Position numbers and translations under genes: made by a program
NCBI GenBank assembly: GCA_018267135.1
Contig: JAFDZA010000014.1
Coordinates: forward strand, 612,609 to 676,608
Length of the DNA: 64,000 nt
Direction of reading: 5' to 3'
DNA from: Bacteroidota bacterium
Lineage (GTDB): Bacteria > Bacteroidota > Bacteroidia > Cytophagales > Cyclobacteriaceae
Notes under the pieces: model-generated
The model's input: only the letters and a program-made list of their open reading frames with translations
What the model was told of the DNA's origin: nothing
Databases searched by the model: none
Shown here: positions 35,542-44,319 of the stretch, piece after piece
Layout: every line of letters starts with the position of its first letter
Numbering within the stretch: the stretch's first letter is position 1

Positions 35542-36089
35542 TCAGTCAATGGGATAGATCGAATCGCCCATTGCTATGGTCACTGTATCGCATCCTTTTT
35601 GTAAAGTGTAATATCAAATGTTCCAGAAAATATGGGGTATATTGTTTTTGTGAAGACTATCGTTCCAGATTAATAAACTGTGGTATCAAGTCCGCTAATC
35701 GAGCAAGGTAATGTGGTATTTGAATGGGTAATATTATATGCCCCAATAATATTACCATTTTTTTAAGGATGTATTTTCCTGGTTGGTAGATTCCGTTAAC
35801 ATCGAAAAAAATATTGTACGCTATTTCCAACTACCTTATAGCTAACCAAGTTGAAGATAGGTTACATTAAAATTAGGATCATATACATAGGTCAAATTAG
35901 GACTTGATCCAACATTTCCATTGGGAGTCCAAACTTGCCCATTTAATAAAAAACCCATGGTTTAAGCCCCAGTCTGTGTAGCAGGGGGTAAGTTTTCTTT
36001 GTGGTCATTGGGAAAAAGAAAGCAACCGTCCAAACAGAAGAATAAAACAGCAAAGCCAGTGGCAAAAATTTTTCATATGAGGTTTTCAT
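35542..36089 (-). pseudogene. Decayed small lipoprotein gene (DUF6252-like)
   Basis: Read on the minus strand from the ATG at 36089, the frame breaks repeatedly, but the fragments form one protein in order: MKTSYEKFLPLALLF, NLPPATQTGA(stop), LLNGQVWTPNGN, LTYVYDPNFNVTYLQL, VSYKVVGNSVQ, FFDVNGIYQPGKY, NIIGAYNITHSNTTLP, SGTFDITLYKK and GCDTVTIAMGDSIYPID. LPPATQTG and the following NGQVWTP are hallmarks of a Bacteroidota lipoprotein family that I believe is DUF6252. At least four frameshifts and three stops show it is dead. Its relation to the intact lipoprotein next door is unclear. Confidence 0.75.
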
Positions 36090-36155
36090 TTTTTTATGAT
36101 TGATTATAAAAAAACTTGACCTTCTTTTAGAGGCAAGTATTTTCTGCTTATTGAG

Positions 36156-36590
36156 CTATTTGGCAAAACTCTGCCTGGCTTCAATTTTTAATTCTTCCCA
36201 CTCATCGGCACGGGGGGTACGGCCTTTCTCAAATACTTCGTGCAGCAACCATTTCACTATCTCTTTTTTCAGGCCAAATTTTTTAACCAGCGCTTCACAA
36301 AAAGCAATTTCTTTTTTTTCTACCACTCCATCCGCCCACACCATCAGCATTAAATCGTAGAGCACATTCATTTGGTCGTGAAAATTATCGGGTACGTTTA
36401 CGGTAAATTTCTCATGACTGTCCATCAGTTCTTTTACCTGTCGGTCTTTTAACCCATAACGTTTCCCTATTTTATACAGCATCTGCTGTTCTTTTTCATG
36501 CACAAACCCATCGGCTTTGGCTAACGCTAACAGGTTTTTAATATGATTCTTTTTGTAGGATAAATATTGGTGTTCGAAAAATCCGTTCAT
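36156..36590 (-). CDS. TerB-like protein, copy 2
   Basis: 144 residues, helical, no signal peptide. The paired acidic motifs ALAKADGFVHEKEQQML and MLMVWADGVVEKKEIAFC, spaced ~55 residues, give the TerB fold (DjlA-N-like). The region KFGLKKEIVKWLLHEVFE resembles LGFKKSVVNFLIENNN of copy 1 at 20594, so the two are paralogues. Function unknown. It is 37 bp downstream of the Gfo/Idh/MocA gene on the same strand. Confidence 0.7.
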   Translation of the reverse strand: MNGFFEHQYLSYKKNHIKNLLALAKADGFVHEKEQQMLYKIGKRYGLKDRQVKELMDSHEKFTVNVPDNFHDQMNVLYDLMLMVWADGVVEKKEIAFCEALVKKFGLKKEIVKWLLHEVFEKGRTPRADEWEELKIEARQSFAK

Positions 36591-36627
36591 AGCTGATCAA
36601 TTAAAGTTGAATTTTCTGAGTCAAATT

Positions 36628-37785
36628 TTACTTCGGTATTTTCACCCACTTTTTACCGGAGCCGGCCGATTTCACGACCGTTTCTACAAACCTCATTCCG
36701 TGTACTCCGTGCTTTACGTCTGGAAAATCATATTTCTCGGCATTTATTTTTTTGCCGGGTTTATAATCGCGCATAGCATTGGTAAATGAGCGATATATAT
36801 TGGCAAACGCTTCGAGGTAGCCCTCCGGGTGGCCGGCCGGTGTGCGTATGTAGGCTTTTGCTTCATCCGATAAATATTTCCAACCGGCCCGTAAAATTTC
36901 TTTGGGTTGATCAAGCCATTTTAAAACTAATGTGTTGGGTTCTTCCTGTCGCCACTCCAGTCCTCCTTTCTCGCCATAAATGCGAATGTTTAAATTGTTT
37001 TCATCGCCTGCTGCCACTTGTGTAGCCAGTAACACGCCTGAAGCTCCGTTATCAAACTTCACCAGCATCGAGCAATCATCATCTAACTGTCTTCCTACCA
37101 CCACTGCATTCAGCATACTGCATACCTCAGAAATCTCAGAACCGGTAATATATTCGGCCAGATTAGCTGCATGAGTACCTATATCGCCAATGGCACCACC
37201 TCGCCCCGATTGTTTGGGATCGGTGCGCCAGGAAGCTTGCAGGTTACCCGTTTTTTCCAACGGGCCGGAGAGCCAGCCCTGTGGGTACTCTACAAATACT
37301 TTTCGCACCTTTCCGAGTTTCCCCGATTTTATTATCTGTCGGGCTTCTTTTACCATGGGGTAGCCGGTATAGGTGTGCGTTAAAGCCAAAATTAATCCTG
37401 ATTTATTCACCAGTTTTTCTAGCGATTTGGCTTCAGCCAGTGAAAAGGCGATCGGTTTTTCCACTACGACATGAAAACCCGATTCTAATGCCATTTTAGA
37501 TGGCCCATAATGCACATGGTTGGGCGTTACCACACTCACAAAATCAATGCGCTTATCGGCCGGCATTTTCTTTTCTTTCTCAAACATTTCCTGATAGGTG
37601 GCATAGACACGGGCTGGGTCTAAATAGAGCGATTCGCCTGTTTCTTTAGATTCTTTCGGGTCTATACTAAAAGCCCCGCATACCAATTCTATTTGTCCGT
37701 CAATGGCCAATGCCTTGCGATGCACCGGACCAATAAAGGAGGTAAGCCCACCGCCTACCATCCCCATTCTTAGTTTTCTCTTCAC
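36628..37785 (-). CDS. Gfo/Idh/MocA family oxidoreductase
   Basis: 385 residues. The Rossmann N domain starts MKRKLRMGMVGGGLTSFIGP with a Gly-rich loop, and the family motif EKPIAFSLAEAKSLE (~132-146) carries the catalytic-region lysine. GGAIGDIGTHAANLAEYI is the C-terminal domain segment with the conserved histidine. It should use NAD(P) on a sugar or cyclitol substrate that cannot be named. The start overlaps the PPK2 stop by 4 bp, so the pair is translationally coupled. Confidence 0.9.
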   Translation of the reverse strand: MKRKLRMGMVGGGLTSFIGPVHRKALAIDGQIELVCGAFSIDPKESKETGESLYLDPARVYATYQEMFEKEKKMPADKRIDFVSVVTPNHVHYGPSKMALESGFHVVVEKPIAFSLAEAKSLEKLVNKSGLILALTHTYTGYPMVKEARQIIKSGKLGKVRKVFVEYPQGWLSGPLEKTGNLQASWRTDPKQSGRGGAIGDIGTHAANLAEYITGSEISEVCSMLNAVVVGRQLDDDCSMLVKFDNGASGVLLATQVAAGDENNLNIRIYGEKGGLEWRQEEPNTLVLKWLDQPKEILRAGWKYLSDEAKAYIRTPAGHPEGYLEAFANIYRSFTNAMRDYKPGKKINAEKYDFPDVKHGVHGMRFVETVVKSAGSGKKWVKIPK

Positions 37786-38726
37786 GCTTTGTCTTTTTTC
37801 TTTTTCTTGTTAGAACCTTTTTTTTGATCCTCTTCGCCCAGCAGTACGAGCTTGGCTTTTTGAAGCTCTTGTTTCTGCGCCTGGCTGACGACCGGATAAC
37901 TGAGCTCCAATTTATCAAATTGTTGAGATATTACCGTGGCAATGGCTAGCCGGGCAAACCATTTATCGTCTGCCGGGATGATAAACCACGGAGCGTAATC
38001 GGTAGAAGTGGCCTCAAAAGCCTCTTCATAGGCATGTTGATATTTATCCCAAAAGGCTCTTTCTTTCAGGTCGGAGAGTGAAAACTTCCAATTTTTACCG
38101 GGATCTTCAATGCGTTCGAGAAATCTTTTTTTCTGTTCTTTTTTTGATACATGCAGGAAAAATTTCATAATCACCATGCCGTTATCGGCCAGATTTTTTT
38201 CAAACCGGCATATCTGCTTGTATCTTTTTTTCCAAAACTTGTCGTCCACTTTATCTACCGTTTCTATGCCGGGAATATTTTCGTTTAGTATCCATTCGGG
38301 ATGTATTTTGGTAGCCAGCACGTTTTCGTAATGCGAGCGGTTGTGGATAGCAATTTCACCACGGGCAGGCAGGGCTACCTCATGTCTCCAGAAATAATCG
38401 TGATCGAGTTCTTGTGCATTGGGTGCCTTAAAACTATACACTTTAACACCTAATGGATTAAACCCGGACATAATATGTTTTACGGCACCATCTTTGCCGG
38501 CCGCATCCATCGCTTGTAAAATAATAAGTACACTGTACCGGTTGTGGGCATACAATTTATCCTGCACATCGGCCAGGTATTTGCGGCTCGACTGAAGTCT
38601 TAACTCCGATTCTTGTTTGTTTAATACTTTGCCTTTGTAGCCGGTTTCAAAGCCTTTCAATTTTACTTTTTTTCCGGGGCGCACAGTCATTTTTTTAATG
38701 GGTACTAAATATTCGTCAATTTTCAT
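37782..38726 (-). CDS. ppk2: Polyphosphate kinase 2 family protein (PPK2)
   Basis: 314 residues. Walker A-like QAMDAAGKDGAVKHIMSG, then DYFWRHEVALPARGEIAIHNRSHYE with the lid-module and Walker B-type residues, is the PPK2 pattern. PPK2 enzymes use inorganic polyphosphate to phosphorylate nucleoside mono- or diphosphates. The single-domain length (~300) fits class I or III; I cannot decide which from sequence alone. The C terminus is very Lys-rich (KKGSNKKKKKDKA), which may bind polyphosphate. First gene of the minus-strand group leading to the oxidoreductase. Confidence 0.9.
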   Translation of the reverse strand: MKIDEYLVPIKKMTVRPGKKVKLKGFETGYKGKVLNKQESELRLQSSRKYLADVQDKLYAHNRYSVLIILQAMDAAGKDGAVKHIMSGFNPLGVKVYSFKAPNAQELDHDYFWRHEVALPARGEIAIHNRSHYENVLATKIHPEWILNENIPGIETVDKVDDKFWKKRYKQICRFEKNLADNGMVIMKFFLHVSKKEQKKRFLERIEDPGKNWKFSLSDLKERAFWDKYQHAYEEAFEATSTDYAPWFIIPADDKWFARLAIATVISQQFDKLELSYPVVSQAQKQELQKAKLVLLGEEDQKKGSNKKKKKDKA

Positions 38727-38755
38727 GGTGGTGTGGGTTTAATATCTCTCAATCT

Positions 38756-38804
38756 CAGAAACACCTCACAATCTACTCATGATTTATGTCATGTGAGGTT
38801 TCTG
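38756..38804. repeat. Inverted repeat in the ppk2 / NTF2-like divergent gap
   Basis: AGAAACACCTCACA (38757-38770) faces TGTGAGGTTTCT (38791-38802), complementary except for a 2-nt bulge, with an inner CATGA/TCATG pair. It lies between divergent genes, 30 bp from the ppk2 start and 64 bp from the next. It could be an operator or a leader hairpin of the ppk2 transcript. Confidence 0.55.
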
Positions 38805-38868
38805 ATAAAAAACATCTTTTTTTTTATAGCCTGTTGACTATATTTAGTAAACCAACTAATTCAAAATC

Positions 38869-39327
38869 ATGAAGGCATCTCTTACTCTATTTTGGGTTAT
38901 TGTTGCAGCAACAATACCTCAGGCATTTGCCCAAACTGATGAAGCAGCCATTAAAGAAGTGATTGCTCAAGAAACGTATTCTTACTTTACCGTAAACCGG
39001 AAAAACTGGGAAGATTGCTGGCTAAAAGTTCCGTATGCTTATTGGTCGTATTCCGACTCTACTTGGGCCAGTTTTGTAGACGGGTGGGATGCCATCAATA
39101 AAAATTTTGATAATTACTTTAAAACAGCAAAACCTTCACGGGCAGAGATTACCAATGAATGGAGCTACATAAAAATCTATGGCAATAGTGCCTATGTTCG
39201 GTTTGTGCAAAAAGTAAAAGACCAGATAGACCATGACGACACTTCTCAAGTGAGGGTTATGGAAAAAAAGGGAGGTAAATGGAAAGTAGTTTGCGTATCG
39301 GCTGTTGCTTTTTACCCTAAGCAATAA
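38869..39327 (+). CDS. Secreted NTF2/SnoaL-like protein
   Basis: 152 residues. Signal peptide MKASLTLFWVIVAATIPQAFA, cut before QTDEAA. The mature ~130 residues follow the alpha-plus-beta NTF2-like pattern: helix DEAAIKEVIAQETYSYFTV, NRKNWEDCWLKVP, then strands WSYIKIYGNSAYVRFVQKV and GGKWKVVCVSAVAFYP. Such DUF4440/SnoaL-like proteins can be enzymes or simple ligand binders; no catalytic residues can be assigned. Ends 2 bp before the convergent CoA-binding gene. Confidence 0.75.
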   Translation: MKASLTLFWVIVAATIPQAFAQTDEAAIKEVIAQETYSYFTVNRKNWEDCWLKVPYAYWSYSDSTWASFVDGWDAINKNFDNYFKTAKPSRAEITNEWSYIKIYGNSAYVRFVQKVKDQIDHDDTSQVRVMEKKGGKWKVVCVSAVAFYPKQ

Positions 39328-39329
39328 TA

Positions 39330-39695
39330 TCAGTATTGATGAGAGGCCAGCAGCACTAAAGTGCAGGCTTCAGTAGTTTCTATGTGGTGCTCCTGGGCCA
39401 ATTTTTCAAACTCCGGATTTTCTGTACCGGGATTAAATATAATCCGCTTCGGCTTTAAGGACAGAAGATATTCGTACCATTCAGGCTGATGCGATGGATT
39501 AATGTACAAAGTAATAGTATGCACTCCATCTACTGCCGGCTTTTTCTTTAAATCTAAAATTTCTTTTCCCAACACCGTTCCTTTTTTTATCCCGACCGGG
39601 ATAAACTCAATTCCTTTTTCCAAAAGTCGCTCAGCCGCCAGATAGGCATATCTTGTGGGGTTGTTGGTAGCTCCGATTACGATTGTTTTTTTCAT
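39330..39695 (-). CDS. CoA-binding domain protein
   Basis: 121 residues forming a single Rossmann-type CoA-binding domain: MKKTIVIGATNNPTRYAYLA, EFIPVGIKKGTVLGKEI, and RIIFNPGTENPEFEKLAQE with TTEACTLVLL. It is the stand-alone version of the N domain of succinyl-CoA synthetase alpha, about the normal 120-140 residues. Function of these stand-alone proteins is not settled. Minus strand, downstream of the FAD oxidoreductase. Confidence 0.85.
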   Translation of the reverse strand: MKKTIVIGATNNPTRYAYLAAERLLEKGIEFIPVGIKKGTVLGKEILDLKKKPAVDGVHTITLYINPSHQPEWYEYLLSLKPKRIIFNPGTENPEFEKLAQEHHIETTEACTLVLLASHQY

Positions 39696-39755
39696 CTCTG
39701 GTTACGCATTGAATTTTTAGTTGTCTATAAAGCAATGTTTTTTGTCTTAGTGGGG

Positions 39756-41318
39756 TTAAAAATACTTTTTTACTATCGCCTCGGCACATCGCTCACCATC
39801 CATGGCAGCCGATACAATTCCACCGGCATAGCCAGCCCCCTCTGCACAAGGAAATAACCGCTTCACCTGAACATGCTCCAGCGTTTCCTTGTGGCGAGGA
39901 ATACGCACAGGCGAAGAGGTGCGGCTTTCCATGCCTACTACCTGAGCTTCGTTGGTAAGATAACCCTTCATCCGGGTGCCAAAGTTCCTGAATCCCGCAA
40001 TTAAACTTTCGGTAAGAAAATCGGGTAGAATGGATTTCATATCAACACTGGCCAATCCGGGTTGGTAAGAAGTATCTAACAGAGAAGGCGACACCTTACT
40101 GTTCACAAAATCAATCAAACGTTGGGCGGGTGCCGTTTGCCTGCCTCCCGCCACAAGGCAAGCCTTCTGTTCTATTTCTTGCTGAAAATACATTCCGGCC
40201 AGAGACCCCTGATTTGAAAATGCTGAAAAATCTTTTTCGTTAACCGTCACTACAATACCGGAGTTGGCAAAACGCGAGTCTCTACGCGAAGGGCTCATAC
40301 CATTAACAACTATTTCGCCTGGGTTAGTGGCGGCTGGCACAATGAACCCACCCGGACACATGCAAAAGGAGAAAACACCTCGCTCTATGCCTTTCCATTT
40401 TGCCTGATGAACCAAGGCATACGGAGAAGCCGGCAAAAACGGGCCACGGTCAGTAGCACAATGGTATTGAATTTTATCAATCAGGTTTTGCTGATGCTCT
40501 ACCCGCACCCCCAGCGCAAAAGGTTTGGATTCCATTACAATTTGTTTACGATGAAGAAGTTCAAAAATATCGCGAGCGGAATGCCCTGTAGCCAGAATTA
40601 CACTTTTGCCTTCATACTTTGTTCCATCGGCTGTTATCACTCCTTTTATTTCGTCTTCTTTCAAAATAAAGTCCGTTACTTTTTTCTCAAACCAGATTTC
40701 ACCTCCGGCCTGGCGAATGGCATCGCGCAGGGAAGCCACTATTTTAGGCAGTTTGTTTGTACCGATATGCGGATGAGCATCGAACAAAATTTCTTCCGAG
40801 GCACCATGGGCTATTAATATTTGCAAAATGCGATTTACATCTCCTCTTTTGGTAGAGCGGGTATAAAGTTTTCCATCCGAATAGGTGCCGGCTCCACCTT
40901 CGCCAAAACAGTAGTTAGAATCAGGATTTACAATGTGCTCTTTATTTATGGAGGCCAAATCGCGCCTGCGTGCCTGCACGTCTTTCCCACGCTCTAATAG
41001 AATCGGTTTAACTCCCAACTCCATCAGCCGAATAGCCGCAAACAAACCAGCCGGGCCAGCTCCGACAATAACTACCGGCTCTTTTTTTTGTACGTCCGGG
41101 TAATTTACATTATATGTAGCCGGAGTGTACCCCTGCGGATGGATTTCAACCTGAATTCTTATCAGTATCTTCTTTCCGCGTGCATCAATTGATCTCCGCA
41201 CGGGGCGAATGTACACCTCGTGGGCATCGAGTTTCAGTTTTTCATAAAGCAAGGGCTTAAACCGGGTTTCGTCAAAAGCCTCTTCAGGAGAAAGAATAAC
41301 CTCAATTTTATTATGCAT
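39756..41318 (-). CDS. FAD-dependent oxidoreductase (COG2509-like)
   Basis: The start at 41318 (MHNKIEVILSPEEAFDE) gives 520 residues. The frame is open to 41711, but that part is antisense to tyrS and shows no family sequence. After an N-terminal ~75-residue domain comes VVIVGAGPAGLFAAIRL, the FAD dinucleotide-binding motif, then NYCFGEGGAGTYSDGKLYTR and the C-terminal CAEGAGYAGGIVSAAMDGER, both characteristic of this uncharacterised flavoprotein family. It may be an NAD(P)H-linked dehydrogenase; substrate unknown. Divergent from tyrS. Confidence 0.88.
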   Translation of the reverse strand: MHNKIEVILSPEEAFDETRFKPLLYEKLKLDAHEVYIRPVRRSIDARGKKILIRIQVEIHPQGYTPATYNVNYPDVQKKEPVVIVGAGPAGLFAAIRLMELGVKPILLERGKDVQARRRDLASINKEHIVNPDSNYCFGEGGAGTYSDGKLYTRSTKRGDVNRILQILIAHGASEEILFDAHPHIGTNKLPKIVASLRDAIRQAGGEIWFEKKVTDFILKEDEIKGVITADGTKYEGKSVILATGHSARDIFELLHRKQIVMESKPFALGVRVEHQQNLIDKIQYHCATDRGPFLPASPYALVHQAKWKGIERGVFSFCMCPGGFIVPAATNPGEIVVNGMSPSRRDSRFANSGIVVTVNEKDFSAFSNQGSLAGMYFQQEIEQKACLVAGGRQTAPAQRLIDFVNSKVSPSLLDTSYQPGLASVDMKSILPDFLTESLIAGFRNFGTRMKGYLTNEAQVVGMESRTSSPVRIPRHKETLEHVQVKRLFPCAEGAGYAGGIVSAAMDGERCAEAIVKKYF

Positions 41319-41345
41319 AGGAAAGGGAGTTAGCCTCTCAATCCA

Positions 41346-41353
41346 CAAAGATA
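41346..41353 (-). promoter_or_regulatory. -7 promoter element for the FAD oxidoreductase
   Basis: On the minus strand TATCTTTG, an exact match to TAnnTTTG, 27 bp before the ATG at 41318. It supports 41318 rather than 41711 as the start. No clear -33 box is seen. Confidence 0.5.
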
Positions 41354-41398
41354 AAATTTCCGAGACATGGCACGTTCGGCAGGTGTGCATATAAGATT

Positions 41399-41406
41399 TA
41401 TATTTG
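41399..41406 (+). promoter_or_regulatory. tyrS promoter -7 element
   Basis: TATATTTG matches TAnnTTTG; TTCG at 41375-41378 lies 20 bp upstream as a -33-like box. The tyrS ATG is 17 bp downstream. Back-to-back with the minus-strand promoter at 41346-41353. Confidence 0.5.
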
Positions 41407-41423
41407 CGCCTTATTTCTATTTC

Positions 41424-42710
41424 ATGAAACGGAATTTTATTCAGGAACTTAAATGGCGCGGCATGTTGCACGATGTCATGCCGGGCACCGAAGAGCAGTT
41501 GATGAAAGAAGTTACGGCCGGCTATATCGGATTCGACCCGACTGCCGACTCGCTGCACATTGGCAACCTGGTACAGATTATGACATTGGTTCATTTTCAG
41601 CAAGCCGGACATAAACCTGTAGCTTTGGTAGGCGGAGCCACCGGCATGGTGGGCGACCCCTCGGGTAAGTCGGCCGAGCGCAACCTGCTCTCGGAAGATG
41701 TGCTGCGCCACAACGAATCGTGTGTAAAAAAGCAGTTAGAAAAATTTATTGATTTCTCGGGTACCAACCGGGCCGAAATGGTGAATAATTACGATTGGTT
41801 TAAGTCTATGAATTTTTTGGAATTTATTCGCGATGTAGGAAAGCACATTACGGTTAATTACATGATGGCAAAGGATTCGGTTCAGAAAAGATTAGAAACC
41901 GGCCTTTCGTTTACCGAGTTCACCTATCAGTTAGTGCAAGGCTATGATTTTTACTGGCTCTACCAAAATAAAAATTGTAAACTACAAATGGGTGGCTCCG
42001 ACCAATGGGGAAATATTGTAACCGGCACAGAACTTATCCGCAGGAAGGCAGGCGGTGAAGCCTTTGCACTCACTACCCCGCTCATTAAAAAAGCAGACGG
42101 CACCAAATTCGGGAAATCGGAATCGGGGAATGTATGGCTCGATCCTCAAAAAACATCACCTTACAAATTCTATCAATACTGGCTCAATACCTCCGATGAA
42201 GATGCCGCCAACTTCATACGAATATTTACCCAAAAACTTCAGGAAGAAATTGAACCCCTTATCACCGAACATAGCAAGGCTCCACATCTTCGTTTACTGC
42301 AAACAGAATTAGCTAAAAGCATAACCGAGCGTGTTCACTCTACTACTGAATTAAATCAAGCTATTAAAGCTTCCGGTATTTTATTTGGACAATCGGTAGC
42401 CGAAGATCTGGCTGCCTTAGACAAAAAAACTTTTTTAGCTGTTTTTGAAGGAGTTCCACAGATTACCATTTCCTCAGCCACTTACCACAACTGCACCAAC
42501 GGAATTGATTTACTTTCTGAAATTACGGAAGGAAAAATCTTTCCATCTAAAAGCGAAGCCCGCAAGATGATTGCCGGTGGCGGGGTAAGCATCAACAAAC
42601 AAAAGGTAGAAGACGGCTCTCTGAAGCCTTCTTTTAACCTGCTCCACAACCAATATCTGGTCGTGCAGAAGGGAAAGAAAAATTATTTTTTAATTGAAAT
42701 AGCAGACTAA
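41424..42710 (+). CDS. tyrS: Tyrosyl-tRNA synthetase
   Basis: The ATG at 41424 ([17 protein letters not shown]) gives 428 residues; the frame extends to 41367 through the promoter. HIGH-type motif LHIGNLVQ, the tyrosine-binding [12 protein letters not shown]...GGSDQWGNI, and the KMSKS loop as [13 protein letters not shown], as in TyrRS of Bacteroidota. The C-terminal S4-like RNA-binding domain ([19 protein letters not shown]) is present. The next gene starts 3 bp after the stop. Confidence 0.97.
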   Translation: MKRNFIQELKWRGMLHDVMPGTEEQLMKEVTAGYIGFDPTADSLHIGNLVQIMTLVHFQQAGHKPVALVGGATGMVGDPSGKSAERNLLSEDVLRHNESCVKKQLEKFIDFSGTNRAEMVNNYDWFKSMNFLEFIRDVGKHITVNYMMAKDSVQKRLETGLSFTEFTYQLVQGYDFYWLYQNKNCKLQMGGSDQWGNIVTGTELIRRKAGGEAFALTTPLIKKADGTKFGKSESGNVWLDPQKTSPYKFYQYWLNTSDEDAANFIRIFTQKLQEEIEPLITEHSKAPHLRLLQTELAKSITERVHSTTELNQAIKASGILFGQSVAEDLAALDKKTFLAVFEGVPQITISSATYHNCTNGIDLLSEITEGKIFPSKSEARKMIAGGGVSINKQKVEDGSLKPSFNLLHNQYLVVQKGKKNYFLIEIAD

Positions 42711-42713
42711 GGC

Positions 42714-43334
42714 ATGGTAGCTTCCTGGAAAGAAGTTTTTCACAGCAAACGCTTCCTTATTTATTTTTTTTTATCGCTGGCGGGCCTGGTCGCTTTTGCC
42801 CTTTTTCTACCCTATTTCTTCAACTTTATTCTGCTTCCTAAACCTGGCCAACAACTAACAGACCCTGTCTTAAATTTTTTTATTCCGAAAGACTGGTCTG
42901 TAGAAATTTTTATCCTGATCTATTTCAGTGCCATCATTTCGATCATCAGCAACCTGTATAAGCCTAAAATACTTTTACTTGGGCTTCAAAGCTATGTGTT
43001 GGTAAATTTTATGCGGTTAACGAGTTTGTATCTCTTCACGTTAGAAGCCCCCGAAGGCATTATCCCGCTGGCCGACCCTTTTCTTTCATTATTTGCCTAT
43101 GGGCAAGAGGTCTATGTTAAAGATTTGTTTTTTTCAGGGCATGCCTCCACACTTGCTGTTTTATTTTTAATTGAGGAACGAAGGTTTATTAAATGGTTTA
43201 TTTTTTGCGCCTCCCTATCCATGAGCCTGTTTTTGATTTGGCAACGAGTGCATTATTCTATAGACATCATCGGGGCCTACTTTTTTTCATATATAGTAGT
43301 GCGGGTATTCCGGTATATTAACCGGGATGTGTGA
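42714..43334 (+). CDS. PAP2/sphingomyelin-synthase-like membrane protein
   Basis: 206 residues with about six transmembrane helices. LFFSGHASTLAVLF (~140-153) and RVHYSIDIIGAYF (~184-196) are the two histidine motifs of the PAP2_C / sphingomyelin-synthase-like phosphotransferase core; the second has the H-Y-x-x-D form. The members of this group either hydrolyse lipid phosphates or move a phospho-head group between lipids. Substrate unknown. It starts 3 bp after tyrS, so it may ride on that transcript. Followed by the PhyH and SDR genes. Confidence 0.75.
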   Translation: MVASWKEVFHSKRFLIYFFLSLAGLVAFALFLPYFFNFILLPKPGQQLTDPVLNFFIPKDWSVEIFILIYFSAIISIISNLYKPKILLLGLQSYVLVNFMRLTSLYLFTLEAPEGIIPLADPFLSLFAYGQEVYVKDLFFSGHASTLAVLFLIEERRFIKWFIFCASLSMSLFLIWQRVHYSIDIIGAYFFSYIVVRVFRYINRDV

Positions 43335-43382
43335 TATCTGCTATTAACCGGTACAACCGCAACGTTTTATCTAAAATTCTAT

Positions 43383-43390
43383 TAATTTTG
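43383..43390 (+). promoter_or_regulatory. -7 promoter element for the PhyH-SDR pair
   Basis: TAATTTTG matches TAnnTTTG and lies 20 bp before the ATG at 43411. No convincing -33 box. Confidence 0.4.
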
Positions 43391-43410
43391 CAATTATATT
43401 CAAATAACAC

Positions 43411-44319
43411 ATGGATCTGAATGCAACGTCTGGGGCAAATAGGAATGGAGAAGGCCATCTAAACGGTAACAATACCGGAAACGGCCAGCCCAAAAGTAAA
43501 GATCCTTATAAAAACGATTACCCTGTTTTTCAGTTTGGCGATAAATTAACAGCCGAGCAGAAAACTTTTTTTGATAAGAACGGTTTTCTGCACTTTAAGC
43601 GCTTTATCTCGCAAGATCAGGTTACTCAACTCCTCAATGCCTCTCAGGATCTTCAAAATGAATGGATCAGTAAAGGGTTAAAATCGATCAATGGAGTACC
43701 GATTAAATACGGTACCGATATCAATGGCGATCGGATTGTACAACGGTTTGCTTTCATAAACCAGCACAATGAGCAGTTTGCCGAACTGCTGCGCGATGCT
43801 CGCTTAAAAAATTTGTTTGATTTAATTGGTGCAGACGATTGCCGCATTGGCGAAACCGAAAAAGACGGATTAGTATTAAACCATTACATCAATACCGAAG
43901 AAAGTAATTACAGCCAATTAGGCTGGCATACCGATGCCTTGCGCGATATTTTTCAGGGACAAAAAGTAATGCCTATGCTGAACGTGGGCATCCATCTCGA
44001 CAACTCGACCACCGACAATGGCGGCTTGCGCATTATTCCGGGCACTCACAACAAAGGATTGGGCACAATGCTCTTTAAAAAAATGTATTTCATCAGCCAC
44101 AAACCTGACAAAAAAGAAGTGGGCCTAAATGTAGAGGCAGGCGATCTTACCGTGCACGATGGCCGTTTGTGGCACCGTGTAGCACGTTCTCCTTTTACCG
44201 GTGAGAAGAGCCGCAGACGTGTGATGTATGTACCGATCATTACCGGCAAATTTATTCCGCGCGATAAACACAGCAAGCCTTTGTTTTATCAGCGCCTCAT
44301 TTCCATTACCAATAAATAA
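43411..44319 (+). CDS. Phytanoyl-CoA dioxygenase family protein
   Basis: 302 residues. After a Gly/Asn-rich, probably disordered N-terminal ~35 residues comes a double-stranded beta-helix with the Fe(II) ligands: HxD in LGWHTDALRD and the distal His in LWHRVARSP, followed by RRRVMYVPI with an arginine able to bind 2-oxoglutarate. All are intact. The substrate is unknown; family members hydroxylate fatty acyl chains, secondary metabolites or ectoine. It overlaps the SDR start by one base (TAATG), strongly suggesting a two-step pathway. Confidence 0.88.
   Translation: MDLNATSGANRNGEGHLNGNNTGNGQPKSKDPYKNDYPVFQFGDKLTAEQKTFFDKNGFLHFKRFISQDQVTQLLNASQDLQNEWISKGLKSINGVPIKYGTDINGDRIVQRFAFINQHNEQFAELLRDARLKNLFDLIGADDCRIGETEKDGLVLNHYINTEESNYSQLGWHTDALRDIFQGQKVMPMLNVGIHLDNSTTDNGGLRIIPGTHNKGLGTMLFKKMYFISHKPDKKEVGLNVEAGDLTVHDGRLWHRVARSPFTGEKSRRRVMYVPIITGKFIPRDKHSKPLFYQRLISITNK

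Noticed and set aside
41319..41711. 131-residue N-terminal extension of the FAD oxidoreductase
   Set aside because: It is antisense to the start of tyrS, lacks family sequence, and an exact promoter box lies at 41346-41353 inside it.
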